Notes: generated from the sequence alone by a model not told the origin. A DNA stretch of 64,000 nucleotides from Oceanisphaera sp. IT1-181 (GCF_033807535.1 NZ_CP136856.1:863001-927000); one strand, 5' to 3'; counted from the stretch's first letter, positions 1-8,727 are shown. Program-made: numbers and translations.

Positions 1-491
1 CGCGGCGTATCGCCGTGCAGCAGCGCGGTGACGTCGTCGTGACGAGTAAACACTTCGCCAATGCCTTGCCAAAAGCCAGGGTTAAGCTCAAGCGCACGGC
101 GCAAATGAGCGGCAGAATTTTTATCGGTGGCGTTAATGCCGGATAAAAAAGGAATAAAACGCTGCTGATCCTCAGGCGCCAGCGCTTGAATGGCATGCAA
201 TAACTCAAAATCAGTGGCGCTATACCAATACATGGCGGCGTCGTCACCCGCATAGTAACGAGGCTTTTGCGGTTCATCTTCTTGCCAAATTTTCGCCACC
301 GGAATGCCCATAATGGCGGCACGGCGAATATCACCGTCGTCCATGGCGCTCAGCAATGCAGGCATGCCCTCAGACTCTTGAAAAAAATCGACGTAGTGCA
401 GATGACCATCCACGTAGGCGCGGGCCTGAGCGAGCGGGCTGCTGAGTAATAAGGAGAGGCTCAGCGATGCATAAAGAGTAGTCCGTAACAA
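1..491 (-). CDS. Exported amidohydrolase-like protein, 3' end cut by window edge
   Basis: The reverse strand is open from 491 to the window edge. No ATG is in frame near the 5' end. TTG at 489-491 is the best start: it follows an AAGG ribosome site by about six bases and opens directly into a signal peptide (hydrophobic LSLSLLLSS, then cleavage near AQA-RA). The mature part begins YVDGHLHYVDFF, and the HxH in it resembles the first metal-binding motif of the amidohydrolase-2/TIM-barrel hydrolase family. The later stretch SGINATDKNSAAHLRR also fits that family. The substrate cannot be told, and the catalytic C-terminal motifs lie outside the window. The protein probably acts in the periplasm. 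It is divergent from umuDC. Confidence 0.6.
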   Translation of the reverse strand, partial: MLRTTLYASLSLSLLLSSPLAQARAYVDGHLHYVDFFQESEGMPALLSAMDDGDIRRAAIMGIPVAKIWQEDEPQKPRYYAGDDAAMYWYSATDFELLHAIQALAPEDQQRFIPFLSGINATDKNSAAHLRRALELNPGFWQGIGEVFTRHDDVTALLHGDTP

Positions 492-773
492 AATATTGCC
501 TTTTTTAAGAATGACTTACTGATAAGAGCTCAGTAATACGTAAGAGTTCGCTTAACGCAGAGCGCTTGCTTGCGAGTTAGTCAGTAACTGACCTTAAAAG
601 TATAAAAAGTCAGCATATTAGCCGACTTGAACGCGGCTTTCATCTTTTGGTGCTATCTGGATCTCATCTTGATCGATATGGGTTAACAGCTTGGCGCAGT
701 CTCGCACTCACATTTATCCGCACTGAAACGCGTAAGCGCATTCCTTACTTGCGGTCTGAACTATCTAAAAATA

Positions 774-793
774 CACTGTTTATATATACAGTG
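774..793 (+). promoter_or_regulatory. LexA (SOS) box upstream of umuDC
   Basis: The site has CTGT at 776-779, an eight-base AT-only spacer and ACAG at 788-791. This is a perfect match to the gammaproteobacterial LexA core CTGT-N8-ACAG. It ends eight bases before the umuD GTG, so LexA bound here would block transcription or early elongation. It predicts DNA-damage induction of umuDC. Confidence 0.92.
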
Positions 794-800
794 TTGTGAG

Positions 801-1235
801 GTGACTAAGATGGCTGTTTTGTTAGGGAAAATAGAAGAAGGTATGCATCAAATACTGCCGTTGCTGCTGGATCGCGCTTCTTGTGGATTTCCGAGTCCGG
901 CGCAAGATTATGTAGAGCAGGGCATAGACCTCAACGATTATTGCATTCGCCACCCCGCAGCCACGTATTTGGTGCGGGCCAGTGGTGATAGCATGATCAA
1001 CGCTGGCATTTATCCCGGCGATTTATTAGTGGTGGATCGCAGTGTAGAGGCGCGCCATGGCCAGATTGTGATTGCCAGCGTGAACGGCGAAATGACCTGT
1101 AAGCGACTCGAGTTAAGGCCCATCGTTCGGCTGATGGCGGCTAATCCTGATTACGCGCCTATCGTACCGGGCGAGGGCGTCACGCTCGAAGTATTTGGCG
1201 TGGTCACCAATTTAGTACGCAAGTTAGCCCTATGA
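801..1235 (+). CDS. umuD: UmuD, self-cleaving subunit of DNA polymerase V
   Basis: S24/LexA-like protein of 144 residues. After RecA-stimulated autocleavage the product (UmuD') joins UmuC to form translesion polymerase Pol V. The cleavage site is Cys28-Gly29 (SCGFPSP). The catalytic dyad is Ser64 (SGDSM) and Lys101 (TCKRL); their 37-residue spacing equals that of E. coli Ser60/Lys97. The start is GTG at 801 or ATG at 810; either leaves the motifs intact, and homologue lengths do not decide. It overlaps umuC by four bases (ATGA), so the two are translationally coupled. A LexA box lies just upstream. Confidence 0.95.
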   Translation: MTKMAVLLGKIEEGMHQILPLLLDRASCGFPSPAQDYVEQGIDLNDYCIRHPAATYLVRASGDSMINAGIYPGDLLVVDRSVEARHGQIVIASVNGEMTCKRLELRPIVRLMAANPDYAPIVPGEGVTLEVFGVVTNLVRKLAL

Positions 1236-2503
1236 AACCGGTATTCGCGCTGGTGGATTGTAATAACTTTTATGCCTCCTGCGAGCGGCTATTTAGGCCA
1301 GATTTACTCGGCCGACCCATAGTGGTGCTCTCTAATAACGATGGCTGCGTGGTGGCGCGAAGTGCTGAGGCAAAGCTGCTCGGTATTAAAATGGGCGTGC
1401 CGTATTTTAAGATAAAAGATGAGTATCAGGCCATGGGCGGCGTGGTGTTCTCCAGCAATTACGCCTTGTACGCAGATATTTCTAGCCGCGTCATGCAAGT
1501 GCTAGAAATGCTCTCGCCCAAAGTCGAGGTGTACTCCATTGATGAAGCCTTTATTGATGTGAGCGGCATACAAAGTCTCACGCCGTTAAGCGTGTTTGGT
1601 GCCGAGCTACAAAGCACGGTGGCGCGCTGGGTAGGCATTAACGTGGGCGTAGGCATTGCACCCACCAAGACACTCGCCAAGCTGGCTAATTACGCGGCCA
1701 AACGTTGGCCAGCCACTGGGGGCGTGGTCGATCTGACCGAACCAGTGCGGCAAAAAAAGCTACTGCAGTTAGTGCCAGTGGAAGAGGTCTGGGGCATAGG
1801 CCGGCGTTTGGCCAAGCAACTGAATGCCATGGGTATTCATACCTCTTGGCAGTTAGCCCAAGCCAATAGCAAGGTGATCCGCCGCCAGTTTTCGGTGGTG
1901 GTGGAGCGCACCGTGTGTGAGCTGAATGGCGAGAGTTGTTTAGGGCTAGATGAAGGGCTTGGCCCCAAGCAGCAGTTGATCAGCTCGCGCAGCTTTGGCG
2001 AGAAAATTACCGAGTTAGCGCCGCTGCGCCAAGCGGTCAGCCAATATGCTTGTCGGGCAGCAGAGAAGCTACGCCTACAACACAGCTATTGCCGACTGGT
2101 GCAGGTATTTGTGCGCACCAGCCCGTTTGCACCCAATCAAACTTATTACAGTAATTCGGCGCTCACTGTCTTGAACGTGCCCAGCAATGATAGCCGCGAG
2201 TTAGTGCACGCCGCCCAGCATTGTTTAACGCAAATTTGGCGGCCCGGTTATCGCTACCAAAAAGCGGGCGTTATGCTCACCGACTTTTGGCCCGCCGGCA
2301 CTTATCAAGCCAGCCTGTTTGATGAAGTAAGCCCTAAGCCGCGTAGTAAACAACTCATGGCGGCGATGGATAATATTAATCGCAGTGGCAAGGGCCGCAT
2401 TTTTCTCGCCGCCGAAGGCATTCAAACCGACTGGAAAATGAAACGTGAGTACCTTTCACCGGCTTACACCACCCGTATTAGCGACTTACCGAAAGTCACT
2501 TAA
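1232..2503 (+). CDS. umuC: UmuC, catalytic subunit of DNA polymerase V
   Basis: Y-family DNA polymerase of 423 residues, essentially the length of E. coli UmuC (422). The N-terminal palm carries VDCNNFYASCERLF with metal ligand Asp9. The catalytic YSIDEAFIDV supplies Asp104 and Glu105. A helix-hairpin-helix thumb (VEEVWGIGRRLAKQL) and little-finger domain follow. The C-terminal PKPRSKQLMAAMD stretch fits the DUF4113 tail of UmuC. It is the second gene of an SOS operon, overlaps umuD by four bases, and performs error-prone lesion bypass with UmuD'. No sign of decay. Confidence 0.96.
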   Translation: MKPVFALVDCNNFYASCERLFRPDLLGRPIVVLSNNDGCVVARSAEAKLLGIKMGVPYFKIKDEYQAMGGVVFSSNYALYADISSRVMQVLEMLSPKVEVYSIDEAFIDVSGIQSLTPLSVFGAELQSTVARWVGINVGVGIAPTKTLAKLANYAAKRWPATGGVVDLTEPVRQKKLLQLVPVEEVWGIGRRLAKQLNAMGIHTSWQLAQANSKVIRRQFSVVVERTVCELNGESCLGLDEGLGPKQQLISSRSFGEKITELAPLRQAVSQYACRAAEKLRLQHSYCRLVQVFVRTSPFAPNQTYYSNSALTVLNVPSNDSRELVHAAQHCLTQIWRPGYRYQKAGVMLTDFWPAGTYQASLFDEVSPKPRSKQLMAAMDNINRSGKGRIFLAAEGIQTDWKMKREYLSPAYTTRISDLPKVT

Positions 2504-2521
2504 GCCAGACTGAAATATGAG

Positions 2522-3235
2522 TTAGCGAGCGATTCGCGGTTCTGAGTCTTGTTCTGGCTCTTGTTGATAAGAGCTTGAGGGGGCTTCACTGGCAGGCAGC
2601 GCTTCGGTTACGGAAGGGGCGGGCTGCAACTCTTCTCTCGGGCTGGGCATAGTGAAGTATAAGAAGACGCCTAACCATATAAACGCACCTATTCTTAACC
2701 AATTTGAGTAGCCTTTACGCAGCGTCAGCCAAGCAAAAACAATCGGCAAAAATACGATACCGGCGCCTAAATAATGGCTCACTTTGCGCTTGCCGAGCTG
2801 CACCTCAGGCTCAGTCGTTAGGTTTGTATAGCGCGCTTCTATAAAAACTCGCAACCCTATCACTTGATCCACAATAGCCTGATGCGCCAATGGCTCAGGG
2901 TTATCTTCTGCTACCCAGTGTTCAATATCGGCCTTAGTGCGCGCAACCAAATCCACAAAGTCAGGGTAATGCTCATTGTCAGCAAACAGCGTATTAATAT
3001 CCGTTTTATCTGCTGTTAGCTGCTGAACATCATGGTCATTCACTTCAATAAAGACCGCCACAGCTGCATTCAACTCGGTTTGGACCTCTTCCAAAAAGCT
3101 CAGGAAGCCCAGCGATTGCAGCTTTTTGTTTTGGCTGTCGGTTTTGTTGATCTTGAGACGAGTGTCGATGCCGGTGATGAATTTTTCGTCAGTGTGGTCG
3201 TCTGTGCCGTTTTCAGCAGGCATGTTGGTCGCCAT
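2522..3235 (-). CDS. Hypothetical protein with two C-terminal membrane segments
   Basis: I do not recognise this 237-residue protein. Residues 1-150 are acidic, soluble and predicted helical, without a signal peptide. Two hydrophobic segments follow, about 154-170 (LGAGIVFLPIVFAWLTL) and 178-195 (WLRIGAFIWLGVFLYFTM), separated by a short basic loop. The tail is low-complexity and Pro/Ser/Glu-rich. The likely arrangement is a cytoplasmic N-terminal domain anchored by a helical hairpin. It converges on umuC with an 18-base gap and shares no recognisable pathway with it. Codon use matches the neighbours, so it looks resident and expressed, function unknown. Confidence 0.6.
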   Translation of the reverse strand: MATNMPAENGTDDHTDEKFITGIDTRLKINKTDSQNKKLQSLGFLSFLEEVQTELNAAVAVFIEVNDHDVQQLTADKTDINTLFADNEHYPDFVDLVARTKADIEHWVAEDNPEPLAHQAIVDQVIGLRVFIEARYTNLTTEPEVQLGKRKVSHYLGAGIVFLPIVFAWLTLRKGYSNWLRIGAFIWLGVFLYFTMPSPREELQPAPSVTEALPASEAPSSSYQQEPEQDSEPRIAR

Positions 3236-3296
3236 GTCAGTCTCTTTTAATGGTAAATGTTAAGCAATAATAGGACGCTATTTTATCAAATTCGGC

Positions 3297-3884
3297 CTAT
3301 TCGGCCACAGTCACGGCTAACCCTGAGAGTAAGGTCAACATGGCTTTGTCAGGTGAAATCATGCCTTTGTCTTTTACCGTGCGAGGGATGTGTGCAAGCC
3401 AAGCGCCCAAGCCATAGCCGGTTAATTCACTGATGTTGTCGTTCGTGTAAAGCAGTGATTGCTCAAGCTCGGTCTTGATGCGAGTGAGGGTGCTTTGCTC
3501 TGAGCGTTGGCACTGCGTGTCTATTTGCAACGGCCGTAAGCACAGTTGAGCTGCGTTCATCTGTGCCTCGTTAGCCGCGCATTTGAGCAAGGTATTCATG
3601 AATGAATCGACAAATCGATCATTTAACTCGCCGTAGTCAGGCTTAAGCAGCGCAGGCAACACCAGTGGGAAACGGGTGGCATTGTGCACCAGTAATACAC
3701 AGTTACGTCTTTGTAACGTCACCAGATTACCGTCCCAGCCGCTGAGCGGATTGATATCTAGCATGGGTTGCTCAAACAGCCATTGGCTACGCGGCGTGGC
3801 TGCCAACTGGCCGTTTTTCAACTGCTCGTTATACAACAGCGGCAGCTTTTCAAATAATTTTCGGGTTGCGTGCAGCAGGATCAT
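3297..3884 (-). CDS. DUF6933-like protein
   Basis: A cytoplasmic protein of 195 residues with no signal peptide or membrane segment. The opening (MILLHATRKLFEKL), the tryptophan-containing GWDGNLVTLQRRNCVLLVHNAT stretch and the later RFVDSFMNTLL resemble the small DUF6933 family, whose members usually have a start like LHxTKKLLxxL and a RRxxLLxVN strand. No catalytic residues are defined for that family. It is transcribed toward the preceding hypothetical gene (61-base gap) and may share a transcript with it. The upstream DNA becomes AT-rich immediately, so this gene marks the edge of the island that follows. The family call rests on pattern memory only. Confidence 0.55.
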   Translation of the reverse strand: MILLHATRKLFEKLPLLYNEQLKNGQLAATPRSQWLFEQPMLDINPLSGWDGNLVTLQRRNCVLLVHNATRFPLVLPALLKPDYGELNDRFVDSFMNTLLKCAANEAQMNAAQLCLRPLQIDTQCQRSEQSTLTRIKTELEQSLLYTNDNISELTGYGLGAWLAHIPRTVKDKGMISPDKAMLTLLSGLAVTVAE

Positions 3885-4062
3885 GGCATTACCTTCACAT
3901 CACTAAAGAGCGAGCATTTTAAAGCTTAATGCCTGGTTCGGCTAGTTAGTGTCAACTAACATGGATGGCTTGTTAGTATTTTAGGTTTTTACTTTTTGTA
4001 ATATGTATTTTTTATGCAGCCTAGTTCTGTTGATAGTAATAATTTATTATCTAATGCTATAT

Positions 4063-4337
4063 CCGACATTCCGCACCTAATTTCTAGATTTAAAATTGAG
4101 ATTTACATCACAATTTTTTCGCTAGGTACAGAATTTAGATGACATCTAAAGTGGTGTCATCTAACAATATCCGGTTACACTGTTTTTTTATCCCGAATAG
4201 GGGAGCTAAAGAGCATGCTCTACCATCCCACAACTCGATTTTACACTCTGATTTCAAAACAGCCACTTTCCTCATCTTCTGCAAATGTGTGGGCATCTTC
4301 GTCGAAAATAAACATTAAAACTGGTGCGGAATGTCGG
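4063..4337. repeat. 275-bp MITE-like element with perfect 15-bp terminal inverted repeats
   Basis: CCGACATTCCGCACC at 4063-4077 is repeated as its exact reverse complement at 4323-4337. The flanks also partly match (TATAT outside both ends). No reading frame of note lies inside. The centre holds a second perfect 10-bp inverted repeat, TTAGATGACA at 4135-4144 with TGTCATCTAA at 4155-4164. The architecture suits a non-autonomous miniature transposon. I do not recognise the terminal sequence as that of a specific IS family, and no target duplication is certain. Confidence 0.6.
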
Positions 4338-4384
4338 TTATATTATCTTTCTAGTAGGTCGGTGGTTTTGTATTTTACAAAAAA

Positions 4385-4413
4385 AAGCAGTTAGTTTTTT
4401 AAACTAACTGCTT
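4385..4413 (-). terminator. Rho-independent terminator of the DUF262-HEPN operon
   Basis: On the reverse strand a 13-bp stem (AAGCAGTTAGTTT paired with AAACTAACTGCTT, three-base loop) is followed by a run of T. It begins about 27 bases past the stop of the HEPN gene, giving the two-gene operon its own terminator. Confidence 0.85.
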
Positions 4414-4439
4414 ATGTTTCAAATGGTTATTTAAGAGCG

Positions 4440-5075
4440 TTATTTTAAATAATCTTTATTTACAGCGCTGTTTTCAATGATTGTTTTAATTCTTTCTAGT
4501 AAATATAGTACTTCTTCGTTAAAAGAATTGTAGGTGTCATAAGATATATGTTTGTATTCACCATGAGCTATATAGTTTCGTGTTTCAACTAAACTGTTTA
4601 TTACTTCACTTTTTGTTTCTAGTCCATGATCTTTCAAGTTGACATTAAAAAGTATTTCTTGTAACACGTCATATTTTAAATTAGCTTTAGTGTTGATGAT
4701 GTTCTTCTTCGGTATATTAGAACGAGATTCTAATTTTTCAAACATCAAGTCGACAAGTTCAACTTTTTTAAATATAGATTTACTATCGAAAGATGAAATG
4801 CTATTTGATAAAGAAAGTGCGATAAATGGTGTTTTTAATTGGCTGTGTTTAAGTTGCAGTTCTGAAACGTACCTTAAATATAAGGACATGCATACTTTTA
4901 CAAAACCTTCCCAGTGGCCGTAAATGAAAGGGATTGATGCCCTTAAAAATACATTTTGAATAGGACTTTCATTAGTTGGTAGTTTAGTGTTATATAAAAT
5001 TAACTCCCTGCGTCGCCAACTATATTCTTCAGATATCTTTTGAAGAAATTTATCTTCACGAATTCGAGTGTTCAC
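4440..5075 (-). CDS. MAE_28990/MAE_18760-like HEPN RNase-fold protein
   Basis: A helical protein of 211 residues. Near the C-terminus is ETRNYIAHGEY, in which Arg166-x4-His171 forms the RxxxxH motif of HEPN ribonucleases. The N-terminal part (IREDKFLQKISEEYSWRRRE; SIPFIYGHWEGFVK) matches my memory of the MAE_28990/MAE_18760-like HEPN nuclease family, which often sits beside DUF262 genes in defence loci. GTG at 5073-5075 is the start and overlaps the TAG of the upstream gene by one base (TAGTG), so the pair is translationally coupled. The gene is very AT-rich compared with its surroundings, suggesting horizontal acquisition. RNase activity is inferred from the motif, the defence role from context. 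Confidence 0.8.
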   Translation of the reverse strand: MNTRIREDKFLQKISEEYSWRRRELILYNTKLPTNESPIQNVFLRASIPFIYGHWEGFVKVCMSLYLRYVSELQLKHSQLKTPFIALSLSNSISSFDSKSIFKKVELVDLMFEKLESRSNIPKKNIINTKANLKYDVLQEILFNVNLKDHGLETKSEVINSLVETRNYIAHGEYKHISYDTYNSFNEEVLYLLERIKTIIENSAVNKDYLK

Positions 5076-6166
5076 TAATTTACCTTAAAATGAGTTGGAG
5101 CTTCAGTTAAAAATTTAGGCACTCTTGTTTTAATGTTTGAACCTGACCCTGTATAGCGGTTAAATGTATCATTAGTAAATACGGATCTAATTTTTTCTAG
5201 TAGGTTTGATTCAGTTAAATCCTCGATGTTATTAAAGACACCTATAGTAACAAATTCAAAAGTTGACTCCTGAAATCCTCCTGTATATTTATCTTCTTTA
5301 AATCTTCTAAACGAATTCTCACCTGAAACATTATTGAGCAAAGTAAATATCTTTATAAATTTTTCTTCAATATCTTCAAATTCACTATCACCATATTCGC
5401 ATAATTTTTTTGATATGTGATCAAGGTAATCTGAAACGTGAACTTTAGAGTCAAAGCTAAAGTTATTAATCCCTATAAATCTAAGTGCTAATTCCATGTT
5501 GTAATTTTCATTTATTAATCTTTCGTTAATGTTTAAACAGTTTATAAAGTTTGAGTTGGTAGATAAAGATAAGAATCGTTCAAAAATAGGTTTGTTCATC
5601 ATTACCATTACAGAGTTTCTTACTTCTTGAGGATTAGCAAAAGAACCTCCAGTGTTTAATCTTTCAAAAATATCAAATTTTGCATCTTTATCAGAATCAT
5701 TTAGTATTATTGATAAATTTATTTTTGAACGTTTAAAATCCAGTTTTTGCTTGTTGCTAAAAATTAAAGGGTTGTTATCATCTGATTCTTCATTATTACC
5801 CCAGACAATTCCCTTTAAACTAGGTAAATAATTGGTTTCTACTAGCTCAAGAGGGGGTTCTGATTTATGCACACCCATAAATTGAAGAATCGTACTTAGA
5901 CGCTGGAGACCATCAACAACTTCCCAGATTCCCTTATCATTTTGGTATACAAAAATAGGAGGAACAGGAATGCCCAAAAGAATAGACTCTATAAGTTTAG
6001 ACTTTTGTAAATCTGACCATCTAAAGTTTCTCTGAAAGTCAGGGTTGATGAGCACTTCGTTATTTATATACATATTTGAAAACTCACCAATTGACATTGG
6101 GTATGAGTCGGTTTTAAAAACCTTTCTTTTTTGTGATATCTCATTTTCTAATTGAACGTTGCTCAT
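5075..6166 (-). CDS. DUF262 (ParB/Srx-like) protein, first gene of DUF262-HEPN pair
   Basis: A 363-residue protein. The DUF262 hallmark VDGLQRLST lies at residues 84-92, with Asp85-Gly-x-Gln-Arg. It is preceded by INPDFQRNFRW and by the IPVPPIFVY strand, in the usual order for this ParB/sulfiredoxin-like fold (also the N-terminal domain of GmrS). In characterised relatives this fold binds or hydrolyses NTP. The C-terminal half has no separate nuclease domain, so effector function may be supplied by the HEPN partner. The frame is open 85 codons further upstream, but ATG at 6164-6166 is chosen because the homology starts there and AAGG lies upstream. AT-rich; the following HEPN gene overlaps its stop. 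Confidence 0.85.
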   Translation of the reverse strand: MSNVQLENEISQKRKVFKTDSYPMSIGEFSNMYINNEVLINPDFQRNFRWSDLQKSKLIESILLGIPVPPIFVYQNDKGIWEVVDGLQRLSTILQFMGVHKSEPPLELVETNYLPSLKGIVWGNNEESDDNNPLIFSNKQKLDFKRSKINLSIILNDSDKDAKFDIFERLNTGGSFANPQEVRNSVMVMMNKPIFERFLSLSTNSNFINCLNINERLINENYNMELALRFIGINNFSFDSKVHVSDYLDHISKKLCEYGDSEFEDIEEKFIKIFTLLNNVSGENSFRRFKEDKYTGGFQESTFEFVTIGVFNNIEDLTESNLLEKIRSVFTNDTFNRYTGSGSNIKTRVPKFLTEAPTHFKVN

Positions 6167-6421
6167 TATTTTAAACCTTAATTTATATGTTAATGTAGTG
6201 TGCTGTTTTATTTTATATACTGATAGAGTTTTAATGTTACAATGAATTCTTGCTACTATATATAAGTAAAGAAAGAGAAGCGAGTAGTAAGTTGAAGTTT
6301 TTGAAAGTAAAATGTTTAAGTTTTTTATCTGAGCGTCAAAGACGCTAAAATTTAATAGCTTCATAGTATTAAACAGGATAAATGTACCAACGTAAACTCT
6401 ATCATATGAAGGAGCCGACAT

Positions 6422-7219
6422 GTGAATAGGGTCACAGGAGTTATGTCAGCATTGTGTTGGTAAGTAGGCCCATTGTCTTTTCTAATCCACATATGATCTC
6501 AAGCCTTTAACTTTCGGCTGCATGAAGAGCAATTCAGATCCAGTAGGAATTGCCGTAGTCGACCGTCAAATGCCAGGGACGGCATTTGACGAGCGTGCAT
6601 GGGGCGAGTGTATATCGCCGTGACGAATCATTTCAGCCGACCGAATATCCAGTGAATGTTCGCAGTGCGCTGAAATGATGAGTGGTTTTATTGAGGAGCG
6701 TCGGCGTAGGCAAGCCTGCTGGCTTTAGATCCGCGCTATCTCTCTGGCCGTCATTCTGACTTTCGTCAGAATGACGGCAAACCAAAATCCTGCTTCGCAG
6801 AGCCGCTGACTACTCTTTACCTGAAAATATGGCGGCTATAAAAGCCGGCCTGCAACAGGCCACTCCACAGCTTTAGGGAGGATGAAGGAGTCTGCGTCGC
6901 CGACCATCACATGACAGGGATGTAATGTGTTTGAGCGCCACAGGGAGTGTGCTTGCAGCGTGTCGGTGGGGTGGACCCTTTGTCCGACTTTTACAGTGCG
7001 CTGGCAGCTATGCCAGCCTGTTGAAATATTTAAACCCCGAGATTCTGACTTTCGTCAGAATGACGACTAATGAAAACCCCGCTGCACAGGCCTGCCGAAC
7101 TTTCTGCATCAAATAAGTGGCGGCTATAAAAGACGGTTCTGGATCGTTGTCATAGGCAGCAGGCATTGCCATTCACGCCATCTCTAGCGGCCTAGCTTCG
7201 TTCAACAATAGTTGGTCAG
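6422..7219. other. About 800 bp intergenic DNA with several palindromes
   Basis: I see no credible gene. Perfect hairpins are present: CGTCAAATGCC with its complement (6564-6574/6581-6591), a longer stem with ten-base arms TCATTTCAGC/GCTGAAATGA (about 6627-6680), and two copies of a palindrome around TTCTGAC-TTTC-GTCAGAA (6748-6777 and 7042-7061). Each of the last two is followed, 60-70 bases later, by GGCGGCTATAAAAG (about 6831 and 7121), so this is a diverged direct duplication of about 100 bp. The palindrome is related to repeat family A found elsewhere in the window. Confidence 0.55.
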
Positions 7220-7894
7220 TTATTTAGCACCGGCTTGTTCGAGAAGCGTGACCATGGCTGAGTATCCGCGCTGGCGGGCATGCTGCAGCGGTGTGGTCCT
7301 TTCCTTGTCTGCGAGATTAACGTCTGCGCCTGCGTCTACTAACAGCCGGACTATCTCAATATGACGAGGCCCGCCATCGGCGAGAATGATCGCTTCCAGT
7401 AAGGCGGTCCAACCCAAATTGTTGATATGGTCGATGTTAGTACCGGCTTGGATCAGCGTGCGTACTGTCTCCACATGTCCTCTCTCAGCGGCCGGAATAA
7501 GTGCGGTGCCACCATAGCGGTTGGTGCTCGTCAGGTCGGCACCGTGGTCGAGCGTCATCTTTAGGATCTCAAGGTGCCCACGCGCACCGGCGTAAAGATA
7601 GGGGCTATCTTGGATTGCGTCTTTGGCATTTACGTCTGCACCGGCGTCGATCAGCACCTTGGCGGTGGCAACATGATTGGCGTGGGTGGCAACCATTAAG
7701 GGCGTCTGTTTAAGGCTATTGCGCGCGTCTATGCTTGCGCCTTGGCCTAGCAGCGCCGTGATTTGACTGCTGTCGCCCTTAGCTGCGGCCTCGTGCAGTT
7801 GCTGCACCATAGGATCAGCCTTCACCATCATTGCCATCAAGGTGAAAAGCAGACCGCCAAAGAGGGCGGCAAAAAATGTGCGTTTTATCCACAT
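7220..7894 (-). CDS. Exported ankyrin-repeat protein
   Basis: A 224-residue protein. Residues 1-26 form a signal peptide (basic start, long hydrophobic core, cleavage near VKA-DP). About five ankyrin repeats follow, recognisable by TPLMVATHANHVATAKVLIDAGADVNAKD-type units and the closing TPLQHARQRGYSAMVTLLEQAG. Ankyrin stacks are protein-binding scaffolds; in some gammaproteobacteria (AnkB-type) a periplasmic one assists catalase, but no catalase gene lies near. It is flanked by repeat-rich DNA and an integrase-type scar, so it may belong to accessory cargo. Periplasmic location is inferred from the signal; the partner is unknown. Confidence 0.85.
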   Translation of the reverse strand: MWIKRTFFAALFGGLLFTLMAMMVKADPMVQQLHEAAAKGDSSQITALLGQGASIDARNSLKQTPLMVATHANHVATAKVLIDAGADVNAKDAIQDSPYLYAGARGHLEILKMTLDHGADLTSTNRYGGTALIPAAERGHVETVRTLIQAGTNIDHINNLGWTALLEAIILADGGPRHIEIVRLLVDAGADVNLADKERTTPLQHARQRGYSAMVTLLEQAGAK

Positions 7895-8001
7895 ATAATT
7901 TCTCCGAATTCAGTGCTGACAGAGGTGTGAGCGAAACAGCTATGCTAGATGTCACGCCATGCATTTGAAAGGCGAATATTTTCAGGAGGGTGCTTTGTAA
8001 A

Positions 8002-8062
8002 GTGTGGGTTCAACTGTGGGGTCAAAAGAAAAAAGCGCTACCTCTTGCGAGATAACGCTTTT
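8002..8062. repeat. Integrase-type leader fused to terminator hairpin, copy 1
   Basis: The stretch opens with GTGTGGGTTCAACTGTGGGG, almost the sequence just upstream of the integrase start at 11219-11242. It runs directly into a hairpin/terminator with the TCTTGCGAGATAACGC core that recurs at 11004-11037. In copy 1 the two modules abut, as if the integrase gene that once separated them had been deleted. Confidence 0.6.
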
Positions 8063-8076
8063 ACCGTCAATACCTG

Positions 8077-8727
8077 ACCTGATTACCCATGATCGTCAGC
8101 CAATTTGAGAAGTCTCATCGGCATCGGAGGGGTCCTTACTGCAACAAAGCAAAATCGCGGTAACATCCTCTCCAAATCAAAACGACGGTTAAATCGGTAG
8201 CAGAATTCCGCTAGGTATCGAGGAAGGTGTTTGTGATTAATAGCGTGATAGGCACCTCGGATAGCATTTTTTATATAACCAATCATCGTATTCAACCATG
8301 TAAACTCGACTAATGAGACTCTCGCGGCGCCACCGCCTGTCACGATGTGGGTATGCTAGCAACCTATTGCTCTGACATGAGAAAAACACACTAATCCATC
8401 CGATATGACGTGACTTCCTGACTGTAAATGACGCTTGGCCCACCGGACTATTTCCCGAATACGAAAATCCTCAACAACATTCACCTTCATGTACAAGTGA
8501 TGGCCCTCTTCGTTCACGGTAACGGCAGCAATAAACGGCGTTTTACCGGGCGAGCCTCTGCCTTTATTGCCGCCGTGTCGCTCTCCACCTCAAAAACATC
8601 ATCCAGCTGTATCACGCCGATCAGTTTCTTGCCGTCATCGCGCTCTTTCATGACCGTACTCCTACCCGATACTAATTGTTTTAAGTTTAGTCGCTCCGGA
8701 TAGGCTGAGGATCATGGGTAATCAGGT
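8077..8727 (-). mobile_element. Decayed, internally deleted IS1595-family element
   Basis: 25-bp terminal inverted repeats with one mismatch lie at 8077-8101 and 8703-8727 (core CCTGATTACCCATGATC). They enclose only 651 bp and a broken transposase lacking the N-terminal zinc-finger region. Full-length members are near 1 kb, so the element is internally deleted and defective in cis; its ends might still be moved in trans. Confidence 0.8.
8083..8651 (-). pseudogene. IS1595-family (ISXO2-like DDE) transposase remnant
   Basis: The reverse-strand reading starts KERDDGKKLIGVIQLDDVF, which carries the first catalytic Asp region of ISXO2-like transposases. A one-base frameshift follows: the next recognisable piece (GGNKGRGSPGKTPFIAAV) is in another frame. 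An in-frame TAG then interrupts the reading at about 8356, before VTGGGAARVSLVEFTW and the closing family motif WLNTMIGYIKNAIRGAYHAI ... YLAEFCYRFNRRF. The N-terminal third of a normal transposase is missing. With a deletion, a frameshift and a stop, it cannot be active. Confidence 0.85.

Noticed and set aside
267..449. Plus-strand frame of 60 codons
   Set aside because: It is antisense to the exported hydrolase reading, which has a signal peptide and family motifs; no ribosome site or similarity.
6167..6421. 85-codon N-terminal extension of the DUF262 protein
   Set aside because: The sequence lacks similarity and ribosome signals; ATG 6166 with upstream AAGG is a better start.
6422..7219. 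Retron or integron attC-like structure from the hairpins
   Set aside because: No reverse transcriptase or integron integrase is near, and attC core sites (RYYYAAC/GTTRRRY) are absent; repeats of family A type explain the palindromes better.
8237..8443. Independent small protein on the minus strand
   Set aside because: It is an out-of-frame reading within the IS1595 transposase remnant.
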